NCBI RefSeq assembly: GCF_051401765.1
Contig: NW_027480493.1
Coordinates: 1,674,001-1,738,000, forward strand
Reading direction: 5' to 3'
DNA length: 64,000 nt
From: Calliopsis andreniformis
Taxonomy: Eukaryota > Arthropoda > Insecta > Hymenoptera > Andrenidae
Part shown: piece after piece, positions 1-12,510 of the stretch
Layout: each line of letters opens with the position of its first letter
Numbering within the stretch: position 1 is the first letter of the stretch
Notes under the pieces: generated by a model
Databases searched by the model: none
Told to the model about the DNA's origin: nothing
The model's input: only the letters and a program-made list of their open reading frames with translations
Position numbers and translations under genes: made by a program

Positions 1-756
1 ATTCAGGATATTCTATTGGGTATTGAGAATCTTGGATTGATGGTTGAGTATTGAGGATTGATGGTTGAGTGTTGTGTGTTGAATATTGAGGATTGGCGGA
101 TTGAGTATTGAAGATTGAGGACTGAGGACTGAGGATTGAGTATTGAGGATTGAGGATTCAGTATTGAGGATTGAGGATTTAAGAGTATTGATGAGTGAAG
201 ATTGCGGATTTATTATTGAGGGTTTAGGTTTGAGGACGAGGACTTAGGGATGTGGATTGAGGTTTGAGGACAGAAGATTGAGGATTGAGGATTGAGAATT
301 GATAATTGAAGATTGAGGATTGAAAATTTAGGATTGGGTATTGAGGATTGAGGATTGGGGATTGAGGATTTAGTATTGGAGGTTGATTATTTAGGATTGA
401 AGATAGAGGGTTGAGGATTGAGGTTTGAGGAATGAGGTTTGAGGATTGAGGATTGAGGATTGAGGATTGATGATTGAGTATTGAAGGTTGAGGATTGATG
501 ACTGAGGATTGAGGATTGAGGATTGAGGATTGAGGATTGAGGATTGAAGATTGAGTGTTGAGGATTGAGTGTTGAGGAGTGAGGATTGAGTGTTGAGGAT
601 TGAGGATGAGGGCTGAGGTTTGAGGTTTGAGGTTTGAGTATTGAATCCTGAGAATTCAGGATATTCTGTTGAGTATTGAGAATTCAGGATTGATGGTTGA
701 GTATTGAGGATTGAGGATTGAGGATTGAGGATTGAGTATTGAAGATTGAGGATTGA
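1..756 (+). repeat. Left copy of 4,283-bp-spaced duplication
   Basis: Bases 1-756 match 4284-5039 at a constant offset of 4,283. I saw no insertion or deletion between them as far as base 662. Differences seen are few, such as CTTGG against TTTTG near base 32, and GAGG against AAGG near base 106. The match ends where this copy continues GATTGATGATTGAGG while the other continues GATTGAGGAATGAGG. The left edge lies outside the window, so the duplicated unit may be longer. This segment contains one of the three small hairpins (645-662) and several GAGGTTT runs. Confidence 0.88.
645..662. other. Perfect 7-bp-stem hairpin, copy 1
   Basis: The bases read ATCCTGA, GAAT, TCAGGAT, which is a perfect 7-bp inverted repeat with a 4-base loop. 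It contains a GAATTC. This motif is one of very few places where a minus-type unit (AATCCTG) appears on the + strand. It lies at the position where ordinary landmark blocks read AAAACTGTGAATTGAGGAT, so base changes within a block can account for it. It may be accidental. It is preserved in three copies by duplication. Confidence 0.75.
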
Positions 757-1654
757 TGATTGAGGATTGAGGACTGAGGATTGAGGATTGAGAATTGAGG
801 ATTGAGGGTGTGGATTGAGGACAAGGACTGAGGGTCCAGTATTGAGTTTGAGGTCTGATTATTGAGAATTGAGGATTGAGAATTAAGGACTGAATATTGA
901 GTATTGAGGATTGGGGATTGAGGATTCAGGATTGAGGATTGAGTATTGAGGATGAGGATTGAGGATTGAGGTTTGAGGATATGAGGATTGAGGATTGGGA
1001 TTGAGGATTGAGATTGAGTATTGATGATGAAGATTGAGGATTGAGGATTGAGGTTGAGGATTGAGGACGAGGACTGACGGTTGCCAGGATAGAGGTTTGA
1101 GGTCTGATTATTGAGAATTGAGGATTGAGGTTGAGGATTGAGGACGAGGACTGACGGTTGAGGATAGAGGTTTGAGGATTGAGAATTGAGAATTGAGAAT
1201 TGAGGATAAGGACTGAGGGTTGAGGATTGAGGTTTGAGGAATGAGGATTGAGGATTGAGGATTGAGGATTGAAGATTGAGTATTGATGATTGAAGATTGA
1301 GGATTGAGGATTGAGGGTTGAGGATTGAGGACGAGGACTGACGGTTGAGGATTGTAGTTTGAGGATTGAGGATTGAGGATTGAGTATTGAGGATGGGGAC
1401 TGGGGTTTGAGGATTGAGGTTTGAGGAATGAGGATTGAGGATTGAGGATTGAGGATTGAGGATTGAGGATTGAGTATTGAAGGTTGAGGATTGATGACTG
1501 AGGATTGAGGATTGCGGATTGACGATTGAGGATTCAGGATTGAGGGTTGAAGGTTGAGTGTTGAGGATTGAAGGTTGAGGATTGACGATTGAGGATTGAG
1601 GATTGAGGATGAAGGCTGAGGTTTGAGGTTTGAGGTTTGAGGTTTGAGTATTGA

Positions 1655-1672
1655 ATCCTGAGAATTCAGGAT
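1655..1672. other. Perfect 7-bp-stem hairpin, copy 2
   Basis: Same ATCCTGA, GAAT, TCAGGAT inverted repeat as at 645. It is preceded by the same GAGGCTGAGG- or GAAGGCTGAGG-like lead and a run of GAGGTTT units. It continues ATGTTCTATTGAG where the first copy has ATATTCTGTTGAG. The two are 1,010 bp apart, and the shared flanks show that they derive from one ancestral block. Confidence 0.72.
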
Positions 1673-3550
1673 GTTCTATTGAGTATTGAGAATTGAGGAT
1701 TGATGGTTTAGTATTGAGGATTCAGGATTGAGGATTGAGGATTGAGTATTGAAGATTGAGGATTGATGGTTGAGGATTTAGAATTGAGGATTGAGGATTG
1801 AGGATTGAGGATTGAAAATTGAGTATTGAGGATTGAAGATTGAGGACTGAGGAATAAAGATTGAGGATTGAGGATGAGGGCTGAGGGTTGAGGATTGAGG
1901 CTTGAGGACTGAGGACTGAGGATTGAGGATTGAGAATTGAGGATAGAGGATTGAGGATTGAAGATTGAGGATTGGGTATTGAGGATTGAAGAATGAGGAT
2001 TGAGGATTGAGGATTGAGGATTGAGGATTGAAGATTGAGTATTGAGGATTGAAGATTGAGTATTGAGGATTGAGGATTGAGGATTGAGGACTGAGGATTG
2101 AGGATTGAGGATTGAGAATTGAAGATTGAGGACTGAGGACTGGGGATTAAAGATTGAGTGTTGAGGATTGAAGATTGAGGATTGATGATTGGGGATTGAG
2201 GATTGAGGATTGAGGATTGAGGATTGAGTATTGAAGGCTGAGGATTGATGATTGAGGATTGAGGATTGAGGATTGAGGATTGAGTATTGAGGACTGAGGG
2301 TTGAAGATTGAGGATTGATGATTGAGGATTAAAGATTGAGTATTGAGGATTGAAGATTGAGAATTGAGGATTGAGGATTGAACATTGAGGACTGAGTGTG
2401 GAGTGTTGAGTGATGAGAACTGATGTTTGTGGATAGAGATTTGAAGATTGCAGATTGAGTATTGTGTATTGAAAACTGTGAATTGAGGATATTCTATTGA
2501 GGATTGAGGATTGTCACCTGATTGTTGAGGACTGAGGGCTGAAGATTGAGGATTCAGGATTGAGGATCCAGAATTGAGGTTTGAGGACTGAGGATTGAGG
2601 ATTGAGGATTGAAGATTGAGTATTGAGGATTGAAGATTGAGGATTGAGGACTGAGAATTGAGGATTGAGGATGAGGGCAGAGGGTTGAGGATTGAGGTTT
2701 AAGGACTGAGGACTGAGGATTGAGGATTGAGAATTGAGGATTGAGGATTGAGGATTGAAGATTGAGGATAGGGTATTGAGGATTGAAGAATGAGGATTGA
2801 GGATTGAGGATTGAGGATAGAGGATTGAAGATTGAGTATTGAGGATTGAAGATTGACGATTGAGTATTGTGGATTGAAGATTGAGTATTGAACATTGAGG
2901 ACTGAGTGTTGAGTGTTCAGTGATGAGAATTGATGTTTGTGGATAGAGGTTTGAAGATTGCAGATTGAGTATTGAGCATTGAAAACTGTGAATTGAGGAT
3001 ATTCTATTGAGGATTGAGGATTGTCAACTGATTGTTGAGGACTGAGGGCTGACGATTGAGGATTCAGTATTGAGGATTCAGAATTGAGGTTTGAGGACTG
3101 AGGATTGAGGATTGAAGATTGATTATTGAGGATTGAGGATTGAGAATTGAGGATTGTGGATTGAGGATTGAAGATTGAGGATTGGGTCTTGAGGATTGAA
3201 GAATGAGGATTGAGGATTGAGGATTGAGGATTGAGGATTGAAGATTGAGTATTGAGGATTGAAGATTGAGGATTGAAGACTGAGGATTGAGGATTGAGTA
3301 TTGAGGATTGAGGATTGAGGATTAAAGATTGAGTATTGAGGATTGAAGATTGAGGATTGTGGATTGAAGATTGAGTATTGAGGATTGAGGGTTGAGGATT
3401 GAGGATTGAAGATTGAGAATTGACGATGAGGTTTGAGGACTGAGGACTGAGGATTGAGGATTGAGAATTGAGGATTGAGGATTGAGGATTGAGGATTGAA
3501 GATTGAGGATTGGGTATTGAGGATTGAACATTGAGGATTGAGGATTGAGG

Positions 3551-3744
3551 ATCGAGGATTGCGGATTGAGGATTGAAGATTGAATATTGATGATTGAAGA
3601 TTGAGGATTGAGGATTGAGGGTTGTGGATTGAGGACGAGGACTGAGTGTTGAGTATTGATGTTTGAGGTCTGATGATTGAGGATTGAGGATTGAGAATTG
3701 AGGATTGAGGATTGAGGATTGAAGATTGAGGATTGGGTATTGAG
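3551..3744 (+). repeat. 300-bp local duplication, copy 1
   Basis: The segment starts ATCGAGGATTGCGGATTGAG and matches 3851-4044 at an offset of exactly 300 bp. Only one difference was seen, GAAGATT against GAAGGTT near 3724. It contains the GAGGACGAGGACT landmark and GTTTGAGGTCTGATGATTG. After it the two copies separate, one giving GAGGATTGAAGAATGAGG and the other GAGGACTGAGGACTGAGG. This is a recent local event. Confidence 0.88.
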
Positions 3745-3850
3745 GATTGAAGAATGAGGATCGAGGATTGAGTATTGATGATTGAGGATTGAAGATTGAG
3801 TATTGGGGATTGAAGACTGACGATTGAGGATTTAGGATTGAGGGTTGAGG

Positions 3851-4044
3851 ATCGAGGATTGCGGATTGAGGATTGAAGATTGAATATTGATGATTGAAGA
3901 TTGAGGATTGAGGATTGAGGGTTGTGGATTGAGGACGAGGACTGAGTGTTGAGTATTGATGTTTGAGGTCTGATGATTGAGGATTGAGGATTGAGAATTG
4001 AGGATTGAGGATTGAGGATTGAAGGTTGAGGATTGGGTATTGAG
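3851..4044 (+). repeat. 300-bp local duplication, copy 2
   Basis: Partner of 3551-3744. The 300-bp spacing is not a multiple of seven. This fits the six-base GAGGAC unit inside, which shifts the register, so the duplication was set by its junctions and not by whole heptamers. Confidence 0.86.
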
Positions 4045-4283
4045 GACTGAGGACTGAGGATTGAGAATTGAGGATTGAGGATTGAGGATTAAATATTGAG
4101 TATTGAGGATTGAGGATTGAGGATTGAAGTTTGAGTATTGAGGATTGAGGATTGAGGATTGAGGATTGAGGATTGAAGATTGAGGATTGGGGACTGAGTA
4201 TTGAGGGTTGAGTAATGAGAATTGATGTTTGTGGATGGAGATTTGAAGATTGAAGATTGAGGATTGAGTATTGAAAGCTGAGA

Positions 4284-5039
4284 ATTCAGGATATTCTATT
4301 GGGTATTGAGAATTTTGTATTGATGGTTGAGTATTGAGGATTGATGGTTGAGTGTTGTGTGTTGAATATTAAGGATTGGCGGATTGAGTATTGAAGATTG
4401 AGGACTGAGGACTGAGGATTGAGTATTGAGGATTGAGGATTCAGTATTGAGGATTGAGGATTTAAGAGTATTGATGAGTGAAGATTGCGGATTTATTATT
4501 GAGGGTTTAGTTTTGAGGACGAGGACTTAGGGATGTGGATTGAGGTTTGAGGACAGAAGATTGAGGATTGAGGATTGAGAATTGATAATTGAAGATTGAG
4601 GATTGAAAATTTAGGATTGGGTATTGAGGATTGAGGATTGGGGATTGAGGATTTAGTATTGGAGGTTGATTATTTAGGATTGAAGATAGAGGGTTGAGGA
4701 TTGAGGTTTGAGGAATGAGGTTTGAGGATTGAGGATTGAGGATTGAGGATTGATGATTGAGTATTGAAGGTTGAGGATTGATGACTGAGGATTGAGGATT
4801 GAGGATTGAGGATTGAGGATTGAGGATTGAAGATTGAGTGTTGAGGATTGAGTGTTGAGGAGTGAGGATTGAGTGTTGAGGATTGAGGATGAGGGCTGAG
4901 GTTTGAGGTTTGAGGTTTGAGTATTGAATCCTGAGAATTCAGGATATTCTGTTGAGTATTGAGAATTCAGGATTGATGGTTGAGTATTGAGGATTGAGGA
5001 TTGAGGATTGAGGATTGAGTATTGAAGATTGAGGATTGA
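4284..5039 (+). repeat. Right copy of 4,283-bp-spaced duplication
   Basis: This is the partner of 1-756. It begins at ATTCAGGATATTCTATTGGG within a degenerate landmark block (4212 onward). It runs in register with the left copy until about 5039, where the sequence passes into an unrelated heptamer stretch with GAACGATGGCTGATGG. The spacing suggests a tandem duplication of about 4.3 kb whose right copy has since been truncated or recombined. The alternative is a segmental copy inserted from further left. Confidence 0.85.
4928..4945. other. Perfect 7-bp-stem hairpin, copy 3
   Basis: This is identical to the hairpin at 645 and lies exactly 4,283 bp away, inside the duplicated block 4284-5039. 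No further copy was seen right of 5,040, so the hairpin form marks the left part of the array only. Confidence 0.72.
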
Positions 5040-7013
5040 GGAATGAGGTTTGAGGATTGAGAACGATGGCTGATGGTTGAGGGTTGAGGTTTTAGGACTG
5101 AGGACTGAGGATTGAGGATTGAGAATTGAGGATTGAGGATTGAGGATTGAAGATTGAGAATTGAGGATTGAGGATTGAACATTGAGGACTGAGTGTTGAG
5201 GGTTGAGTGATGAGAATTGATGTTTGTGGATAGAGATTTGAGATTCCAGATTGAGTATTGTGTATAGGAAACTGTGAATTGAGGATATTCTATTGAGGAT
5301 TTAGGATTGTCACCTGATTGTTGAGGACTGAGGGCTGAAGATTGAGGATTCGGTATTGGGGATTCAGAATTGAGGTTTGAGGACTGAGGATTGAGGACTG
5401 AGGATTGAAGATTGAGTATTGAGGATTGAGGATTGAGGATTGAGGATTGAGGATTGAAGATTGAGGATTGAATATTGAGTATTGACGATTGAAGATTGAG
5501 GATTGAGGATTGAGTGTTGAGGATTGAGGACGAGGACTGACGGTTGAGGATTGAGGTTTGAGGATTGAGGATTGAGGATTGAGGACGAGGACTGAAGGCT
5601 GAGTATTGATGTTTCAGGTCTGAGGATTGAGGATTGAGGATTGAGAATTGAGGATTGAGGATTGAGGATTGAGGATTGAGGATTGAGGATTGAGGATTGA
5701 GGATTGAGGATTGAAGATTGAGGATTGAGGATTGATGATTAAAGATTGAGTATTGAGGATTGAAGATTGAGGATTGATGATTGAGGATTGAAGGTTGAGT
5801 ATTGAGGATTGAAGATTGAGGATTGAGGATTGAGGACTGAGGTTTGAGGATTGAGGTTTCACGAATGATGATTGAGGATTGAGGATTGAGGATTGAGGAT
5901 TGAGGATTGAGTATTGAAGGTTGAGGATTGATGACTGAGGATTGAGGATTGCGGATTGACGATTGAGGATTGAGGATTGAGGGTTGAAGTTTGAGGATTG
6001 AGAATTGAGGATTGAGGATTGAGGATTGAAGATTGAGTATTGAGAATTGATTGTAGAGGATTGAGGATTGAGGATTGAGGATTGAGGATTGAAGATTGAG
6101 GATTGGGGATTGAGGATTGACGATTGAGGATTGAGTATTGATGACCGAGAATTGAGGATTGAGGATTGAAGATTGAGTATTGAGGATCGAAGATTGAGGA
6201 TTGAGGATTGGGGGTTGAAGATTGAGGACTGAGGATTGAGGATTGAGGATTGAGCATTGAGGATTGAAGATTGGGGACTGGGGATTGAGGATTGAAGATT
6301 GAGGATTAAGGATTGAGGATTGGGGATTGGAGATCTAGGATTGGAGATTGATTATTGAGGATTGAAGATTGAGGGTTGAGGTTTGAGGATTGAGAATTGA
6401 GAGTTCAGGATGAGGACTGAGGGTTGAGGATTGAGGTTTGAGGTACGAGAATTGAGGATTGGGGATTGAGGACTGAGGATTGAGGATTGACTATTGAGGA
6501 TTGAGGATTGAGGATTGAAGATTGAGTATTGAGGATTGAAGATTGAGGATTGCGCATTGAAGATTGAGTATTGAGGGTTGAAGATTGAGGAGTGAGGATT
6601 GAGGATTGAGAATTGACGATTAGGGCTGAGGTTTGAGGATTGAGGTTTGAGGACTGAGGACTGAGGATTGAGGATTGAGAATTGAGGACTGTAGATTGAG
6701 GATTGAGGATTGAAGATTGAGGATTGGGTATTGAGTATTGAACATTGAGTATTGAGGACTGAGGATCGAGGATTGAGGATTGAGGATTGAAGATTGAATA
6801 TTGATGATTGTAGATTGAGGATTGAGGATTGAGCGTTGTGGATTGAGGACGAGGTCTGAGTGTTGAGTATTGATGTTTGAGGTCTGAGGATTGAGGATTG
6901 AGGATTGAGAATTGAGGATTGAAGATTGAGGATTGAAGATTGAGGATTGGGTATTGAGGATTGAAGAATGAGGACTGAGGATTTAGGATTGAGGATTGAG
7001 GATTGAAGATTGA
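5040..7013 (+). repeat. Degenerate heptamer segment left of the first large tandem duplication
   Basis: This is heptamer array with one full landmark block (5207-5345) and many atypical units, such as TTTCACGAATGATG near 5860, ATTGATTGTAGAGG near 6048 and GGAGATCTAGGATTGG near 6330. I found no long near-identical partner for most of it, unlike the DNA to its right. Minus-strand open frames here are the stop-free repeat and not genes. No other content was seen. Confidence 0.75.
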
Positions 7014-10000
7014 GTATTGAGGATTGAAGATTGAGTATTGAGGATTGAAGATTGAGGACTGTGCATTGAAGATTGAGTACTGAGGATTGAAGATTGAGAA
7101 TTGAGGATTGAGCATTGAACATTGAGGACTGAGTGTTGAGGGTTGAGTGATGAGAATTGATGTTTGTGGATAGAGATTTGAAGATTCCAGATTGAGTATT
7201 GTGTATTGAAAGCTGTGAATTGAGGATATTCTATTGAGGATTGAGTATTGTCACCTGATTGTTGAGGACTGAGTGCTGAAGATTGAGGATTCAGGATTGG
7301 GGATTCAGAATTGAGGTTTGAGGACTGAGGATTGAGGATTGAGGATTGAAGATTGAGTATTGAGGATTGAAGATTGAGGATTGAGGATTGAGGATTGAGG
7401 ATTGAGGATGACGGCTGAGGGTTGAGGATTGAGGTTTAAGGACTGAGGACTGAGGATTGAGGATTGAGAATTGAGGATTGAGGACTGAGGATTGAAGATT
7501 GAGGATTTGGTATTGAGGATTGAAGAATGTGGATTGAGGATTGAGGATTGAAGATTGAGTATTGAGTATTGAAGATTGACGATTGAGGATTGTGGATTGA
7601 AGATTGAGGATTGAACATTGAGGACTGAGTGTTAAGGGTTGAGTGATTAGAATTGATGCTTGTGGATAGAGGTTTGAAGATTGCAGATTGAGTATTGAGT
7701 ATTGAAAGCTGTGAATTGAGGATATTCTATTGAGGATTCAGGATTGTCAACTGATTGTTGAGTACTGAGGGCTGAAGATTGAGGATTCAGGATTGAGGAT
7801 TCAGAATTGAGGTTTGAGGACTGAGGATTGAGGACTGAAGATTGATTATTGAGGATGGAAGATTGAGTATTGAGGTTTGAAGAGTGACGATTGAGGGTAG
7901 AGGATTGAGGATTGAGGATCGAGGATTGATGATTGAGTATTGAGGACTGAAGATTGAGGATTGAGGTTTGAGGATTGAGGATTGAGGATTGAGGATTGAA
8001 AATTGAGGATTGGGGACTGAGTGTTGAGGGTTGAATGATGAGAATTGATGTTTCTGGATAGAGATTTGAAGATTGCAGGTTGAGTATTGAGTATTGAAAA
8101 CTGTGAAATCATGGTATTCTATTGAGGATTGAGGATGGACCACTGACTGTTGAGGACTGAGGGCTGAAGATTGAGGATTCAGGATTGAGGATTGAGGATT
8201 GAGGATTGAGGATTGAGGATTGAGGATTGAGGATTGAGGATTGAGAATTGAGGATTGAGGATTGAGGATTGAAGATTGAGGATTGGCTGTTGAGGATTGA
8301 ACATTGAGGATTGAGGATTGAGGATTGAAGGTTGAATATTGATGAATGAAGATTGAGGATTGAGGATTGAGGATTGAGGATTTAGGATTGAGGATTGAGG
8401 ATTGAAGATTGAGTATTGAGGATTGAAGATTGAGGATTGAGGATTGACGATTGAGGATTGAGGATTGAGGATTGAAGATTGAGGGTTGAGGATTGAAGAT
8501 TAAGATAGAGGATTGAGGGTTGAGGATTTAGGGTTGATGATTGAGGATTGGGGACTGAGTATTGAGGGTTGAGTGATGAGAATTGATGTTTGTGGATAGA
8601 GATCTGAAGATTGCATATTGAGTATTGAGTATTGAAAACTGTGAATTGAGGATATTGTATTGAGGATTCAGGATTGGCAACTGATTGTTGAGGACTCAGG
8701 GCTGAAGATTGAGGATTCAGGATTGAGGATTCAGGATTGAGGTTTGAGGTATGAGGATTGAGGATTGAGGATTGAGGATTGAGGATTGAGGATTGAAGAC
8801 TGAGGATTGGGTATTGAGGATTGAACATTGAGGATTGCGTGTTGAGGATTGAGGATTGAGTATTGAGGATTGAAGATTGAATGTTAATGATTGATGATTG
8901 AGGATTGAGGATTGAGTGTTGTGGATTGAGGACGAGGTCTGAGGGTTGAGTATTGATGTTTGATGTCTGAGGATTGAATATTGAGGATTAAGGATTGAGG
9001 ATCGGGGATTGAGGATCTGGGATTGGAGATTGTTTATTGAGGACTGAAGATTGAGGATTGAGGATCGAGGATTGAGGATTGAGGATTGAGGATTGAGAAT
9101 TGAGGATTGAGGATTGAGGATTGAAGATTGAGGATTGGCTGTTGAGGATTGAACATTGAGGATTGAGGATTGAGGATTGAGGATTGAATATTGATGAATG
9201 AAGATTGAGGATTGAGGATTGAAGGTCGTGGATTGAGGACAAGGACTGAGGGTTGATTATTGGTACTTGAGGCCAGAGGATTGAGGATTGAGGGTTGCGA
9301 ATTGAGGATTGAGGATTTAAGATTGAGGATTGGGTATTGAGGATTGAAGAATGAGGATTGAGGATTGAGGACAGAGGATTGAGGATTGAAGATTGAGTAT
9401 TGAGGATTGAAGATTGACGATTGAGGATTGCGGATTGAGGATTGAGGATTGAGGATTTAGGATTGAGGATTGAGGATTGAGTATTGAGGATTGAAGATTG
9501 AGGATTGAGGATTGAGGATTGAGGATTGAAGATTAAGATTGAGGATTGAGGATTGAGGAGTGAGGATTGAGGATTGAGGGTTGAAGATTGAGTATTGAGG
9601 ATTGAAGATTGAGGATTGAGAATTGAGGATTGAGGATCGAGGGTTGAAGATTGAGGATTGGGTATTGAGGATTGAAGAATGAGGATTGAGGATTGAGGAT
9701 TGAGGATTGAGGATTGAAGATTGAGTATTGTGGATTGAAGATTGATGATCGAGGATTGAGAATTGAGGATTGAGTATTGAGGATTGAGGATTGAAGATTG
9801 AGTATTGAGGAATGAAAGTTGAGGATTGTGGATTGAGGATTGAGGATTGAGGATTGAATAGTGAGGATTGGGGACTGAGTGTTGAGGGCTGAATGATAAG
9901 AATTGATGTTTGTGGATAGAGATTTGAAGATTGCAGATTGAGTATTGAGTATTGAAAACTGTGAATTGATGATATTCTATTGAGGATTGAGGATTGACAA

Positions 10001-12510
10001 CTGATTGTTGAGGTCTGAGGGCTGAAGCTTGAGGATTCAGGATTGAGGATTCAGGATTGAGGTTTGAGGAGAGAGGACTGAGGATAGAGGATTCAGGAAT
10101 GAGAATTGAGGATTGAGGATTGAGGAGTGAAGATTGAGGATTGGCTGTTGAGGATTGAACATTGAGGATTGAAGGTTGAATATTGATGAATGAAAATTGA
10201 GGATTGAGGATTGAGGGTTGTGGATTGAGAACGAGGACTGAGGGTTGAGTGTTGATGCCTGAGGTCTGAGGATTGAGGATTGAGGATTGCGAACTGAGGA
10301 TTGAGGATTGAGGATTGAAGATTGAGGATTGGGTATTGAGGATTGAAGAATGAGGATTGAAGAATGAGGATTGGGGATTGAGTATTGAGGATTGAGGATT
10401 GAATATTGAGTATTGAGGATTGAATATTGAGGATTGAGGATTGAGCATTGAGGATTGAGGATTGAGGATTGAGGTTTGAGGATTGAAGATTGAGTATTGA
10501 GGATTGAAGATTGAGGATTGAGGATTGAGGATTGAAGATTGAGGATTGAGAATTGAAGATTGAGGATTGAGGGTTGTGGATTGAGGACGAGGACTGAGGG
10601 TTGAATATTTATGATTGAGGTCTGAGGATTGAGCATTGAGGATTGAGGATTGCGGATAGAAGATTGAGGATTGGGTATTGCGGATTGAACATTGAGGATT
10701 GAGTATTGAGGATTGAGGATTGAGGACTGAAGATTGAATATTGATGATTGAATATTGAGGATTGAGGATTGATGGTTGTGGATTGAGGACGAGGACTGAG
10801 GGTTGAGTATTGCTGTTTGAGGTCTGAGGATTGAGGATTGAGGATTGAGAATTGAGGATTGAGGATTGAGGATTGAAGATTGAGAATTGGGTATTCAGGA
10901 TTGAAGAATGAGGATTGAGGATTGAGGATTGAGTATTGAGGATTGAAGACTGAGTGTTGAGGGTTGAGTGATGAGAATTGATGTTTGTGGATAGAGATTT
11001 GAAGATTGCAGATTGAGTATTGAGTATTGAAAACTGTGAATTGATGATATTCTCTTGAGGATTGAGGATTGACAACTGATTGTTGAGGACTGAGGGCTGA
11101 AGGTTGAGGATTCAGGATTGAGGATTCAGGATTGTGGATTGAGGATTGAGGATTGAGAATTGAAGATTGAGGATTGAGTATTGGGGTTTGTGGATTGAGG
11201 ACGAGGACTGAGGTTTGAGTATTGATGTTTGAGGTCTGAGGATTGAGGGCTGAGGATTGAGAATTGAGGATTGAGGATTGAAGATTGAGGACTGGGTACT
11301 GAGGATTGAAGAATGAGGATTGAGTATTGAGTATTGAGGATTGAGGATTGAGGATTGAGGATTGAAGATTGAGGATTAGGTATTGAGGATTGAAGAATGA
11401 GGATTGAGTATTGAGTATTGAGGATTGAGGATTGAGGATTGAAGATTGAGTATTGAGGATTGAAGATTGACGATTGAGGATTGAGGATTGAGGATTGAGG
11501 ATTGAGGATTGAGGATTGAGGATTGAAGATTGAGTATTGGGTATTGAAGATTGAGGATTGAGGATTGAGGATTGTGGATTGAGGATTGAAGATTGAGTAC
11601 TGAGGATTGAAGATTAAGATTGAGGATTGAGGATTGAGGATTGAGGATTGAGGATTGAGGATTGAGGATTGAAGATTGAGTATTGAGGATTGAAGATTGA
11701 GGATTGAGGATTGAGGATTGAGGATTGAGGATTGAAGATTGAGTATTGAGGATTGAAGATTGAGGATTGAGGATTGAGTATTGAGGATTGAGGATTGAGG
11801 ATTGAGGATTGCGGATAGAAGATTGAGGATTGGGTATTGCGGATTGAACATTGAGGATTGAGGATTGAGGATTGAGGATTGAGGACTGAAGATTGAATAG
11901 TGATGATTGAATATTGAGGATTGAGGATTGATGGTTGTGGATTGAGGACGAGGACTGCGGGTTGACTACTGCTGTTTGAGGTCTGAGGATTGAGGATTGA
12001 GGATTGAGAATTGAGGATTCAGGATTGAGGATTGAAGATTGAGAATTGGGTATTGAGGATTGAAGAATGAGGATTGAGGATTGAGGATTGAGGATTGAGG
12101 ATTGAAGACTGAGTGCTGAGGTTTGAGTGATGAGAATTGATGTTTGTGGATAGAGGTTTGAAGATTGCAGATTGAGTATGGAGTATTGAAGACTGTGAAT
12201 TGATGATATTCTCTTGAGGATTGAGGATTGACAACTGATTGTTGAGGACTGAGGGCTGAAGGTTGAGGATACAGGATTGAGGATTCAGGACTGTGGATTG
12301 AGGATTGAGGATTGAGAATTGAAGATTGAGGATTGAGTATTGGGGGTTGTGGATTCAGGACGAGGACTGAGGGTTGAGTATTGATGTTTGACGTCTGAGG
12401 ATTGAGGGTTGAGGATTGAGAATTGAGGATTGAGGATTGAAGATTGAGGATTGGGTATTGAGGATTGAAGAATGAGGATTGAGTACTGAGTATTGAGGAT
12501 TGAGGATTGA
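7014..12510 (+). repeat. 7,886-bp tandem duplication, copy 1 (shortened to 5,497 bp)
   Basis: The left part (7014 to about 9620) matches 12511 onward at an offset of 5,497, rising to 5,504 after a one-heptamer change between about 8160 and 8250. The right part (about 9620 to 12510) matches 17507-20396 at an offset of 7,886. The difference, 2,382 bp, is the stretch 15125-17506 present only in copy 2. Landmark starts agree exactly: 7147/12644, 7643/13140, 8035/13532 and 8573/14077 on one side, and 9893/17779, 10968/18854 and 12127/20013 on the other. Few base differences were seen, so the event is recent. Copy 1 most simply lost 2,382 bp after the duplication. Confidence 0.87.
10968..12126 (+). 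repeat. 1,159-bp higher-order repeat unit (landmark to landmark)
   Basis: Landmark blocks are spaced 1,159 bp here. Between them lie, in order, a GACTGAGGGCTGAAGG tail, the GTGGATTGAGGACGAGG module, GAAGATTAAGATTGAGG and GATAGAAGATTGAGG markers, and a second GAGGACGAGGACT module with GCTGTTTGAGG. The same order with 1,159-bp spacing recurs at 18854-20012, 28646-29804, 44069-45227 and 45228-46386. It recurs with 1,152-bp spacing (one heptamer less) at 41249-42400 and 53639-54790. This is the clearest true higher-order repeat in the window. Confidence 0.85.

Noticed and set aside
2410..2550. Landmark block as a decayed transposon or tRNA-derived element
   Set aside because: It divides into in-register heptamers, has no terminal repeats, target-site duplications, A/B boxes or tail, and grades into plain repeat on both sides.
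8988..11075. Long minus-strand open frames, here 695 codons, as repeat-protein genes
   Set aside because: They read only SILNPQS variants, overlap other frames with the same peptide, and follow directly from a stop-free 7-bp repeat. No domain, promoter or codon signature was seen.
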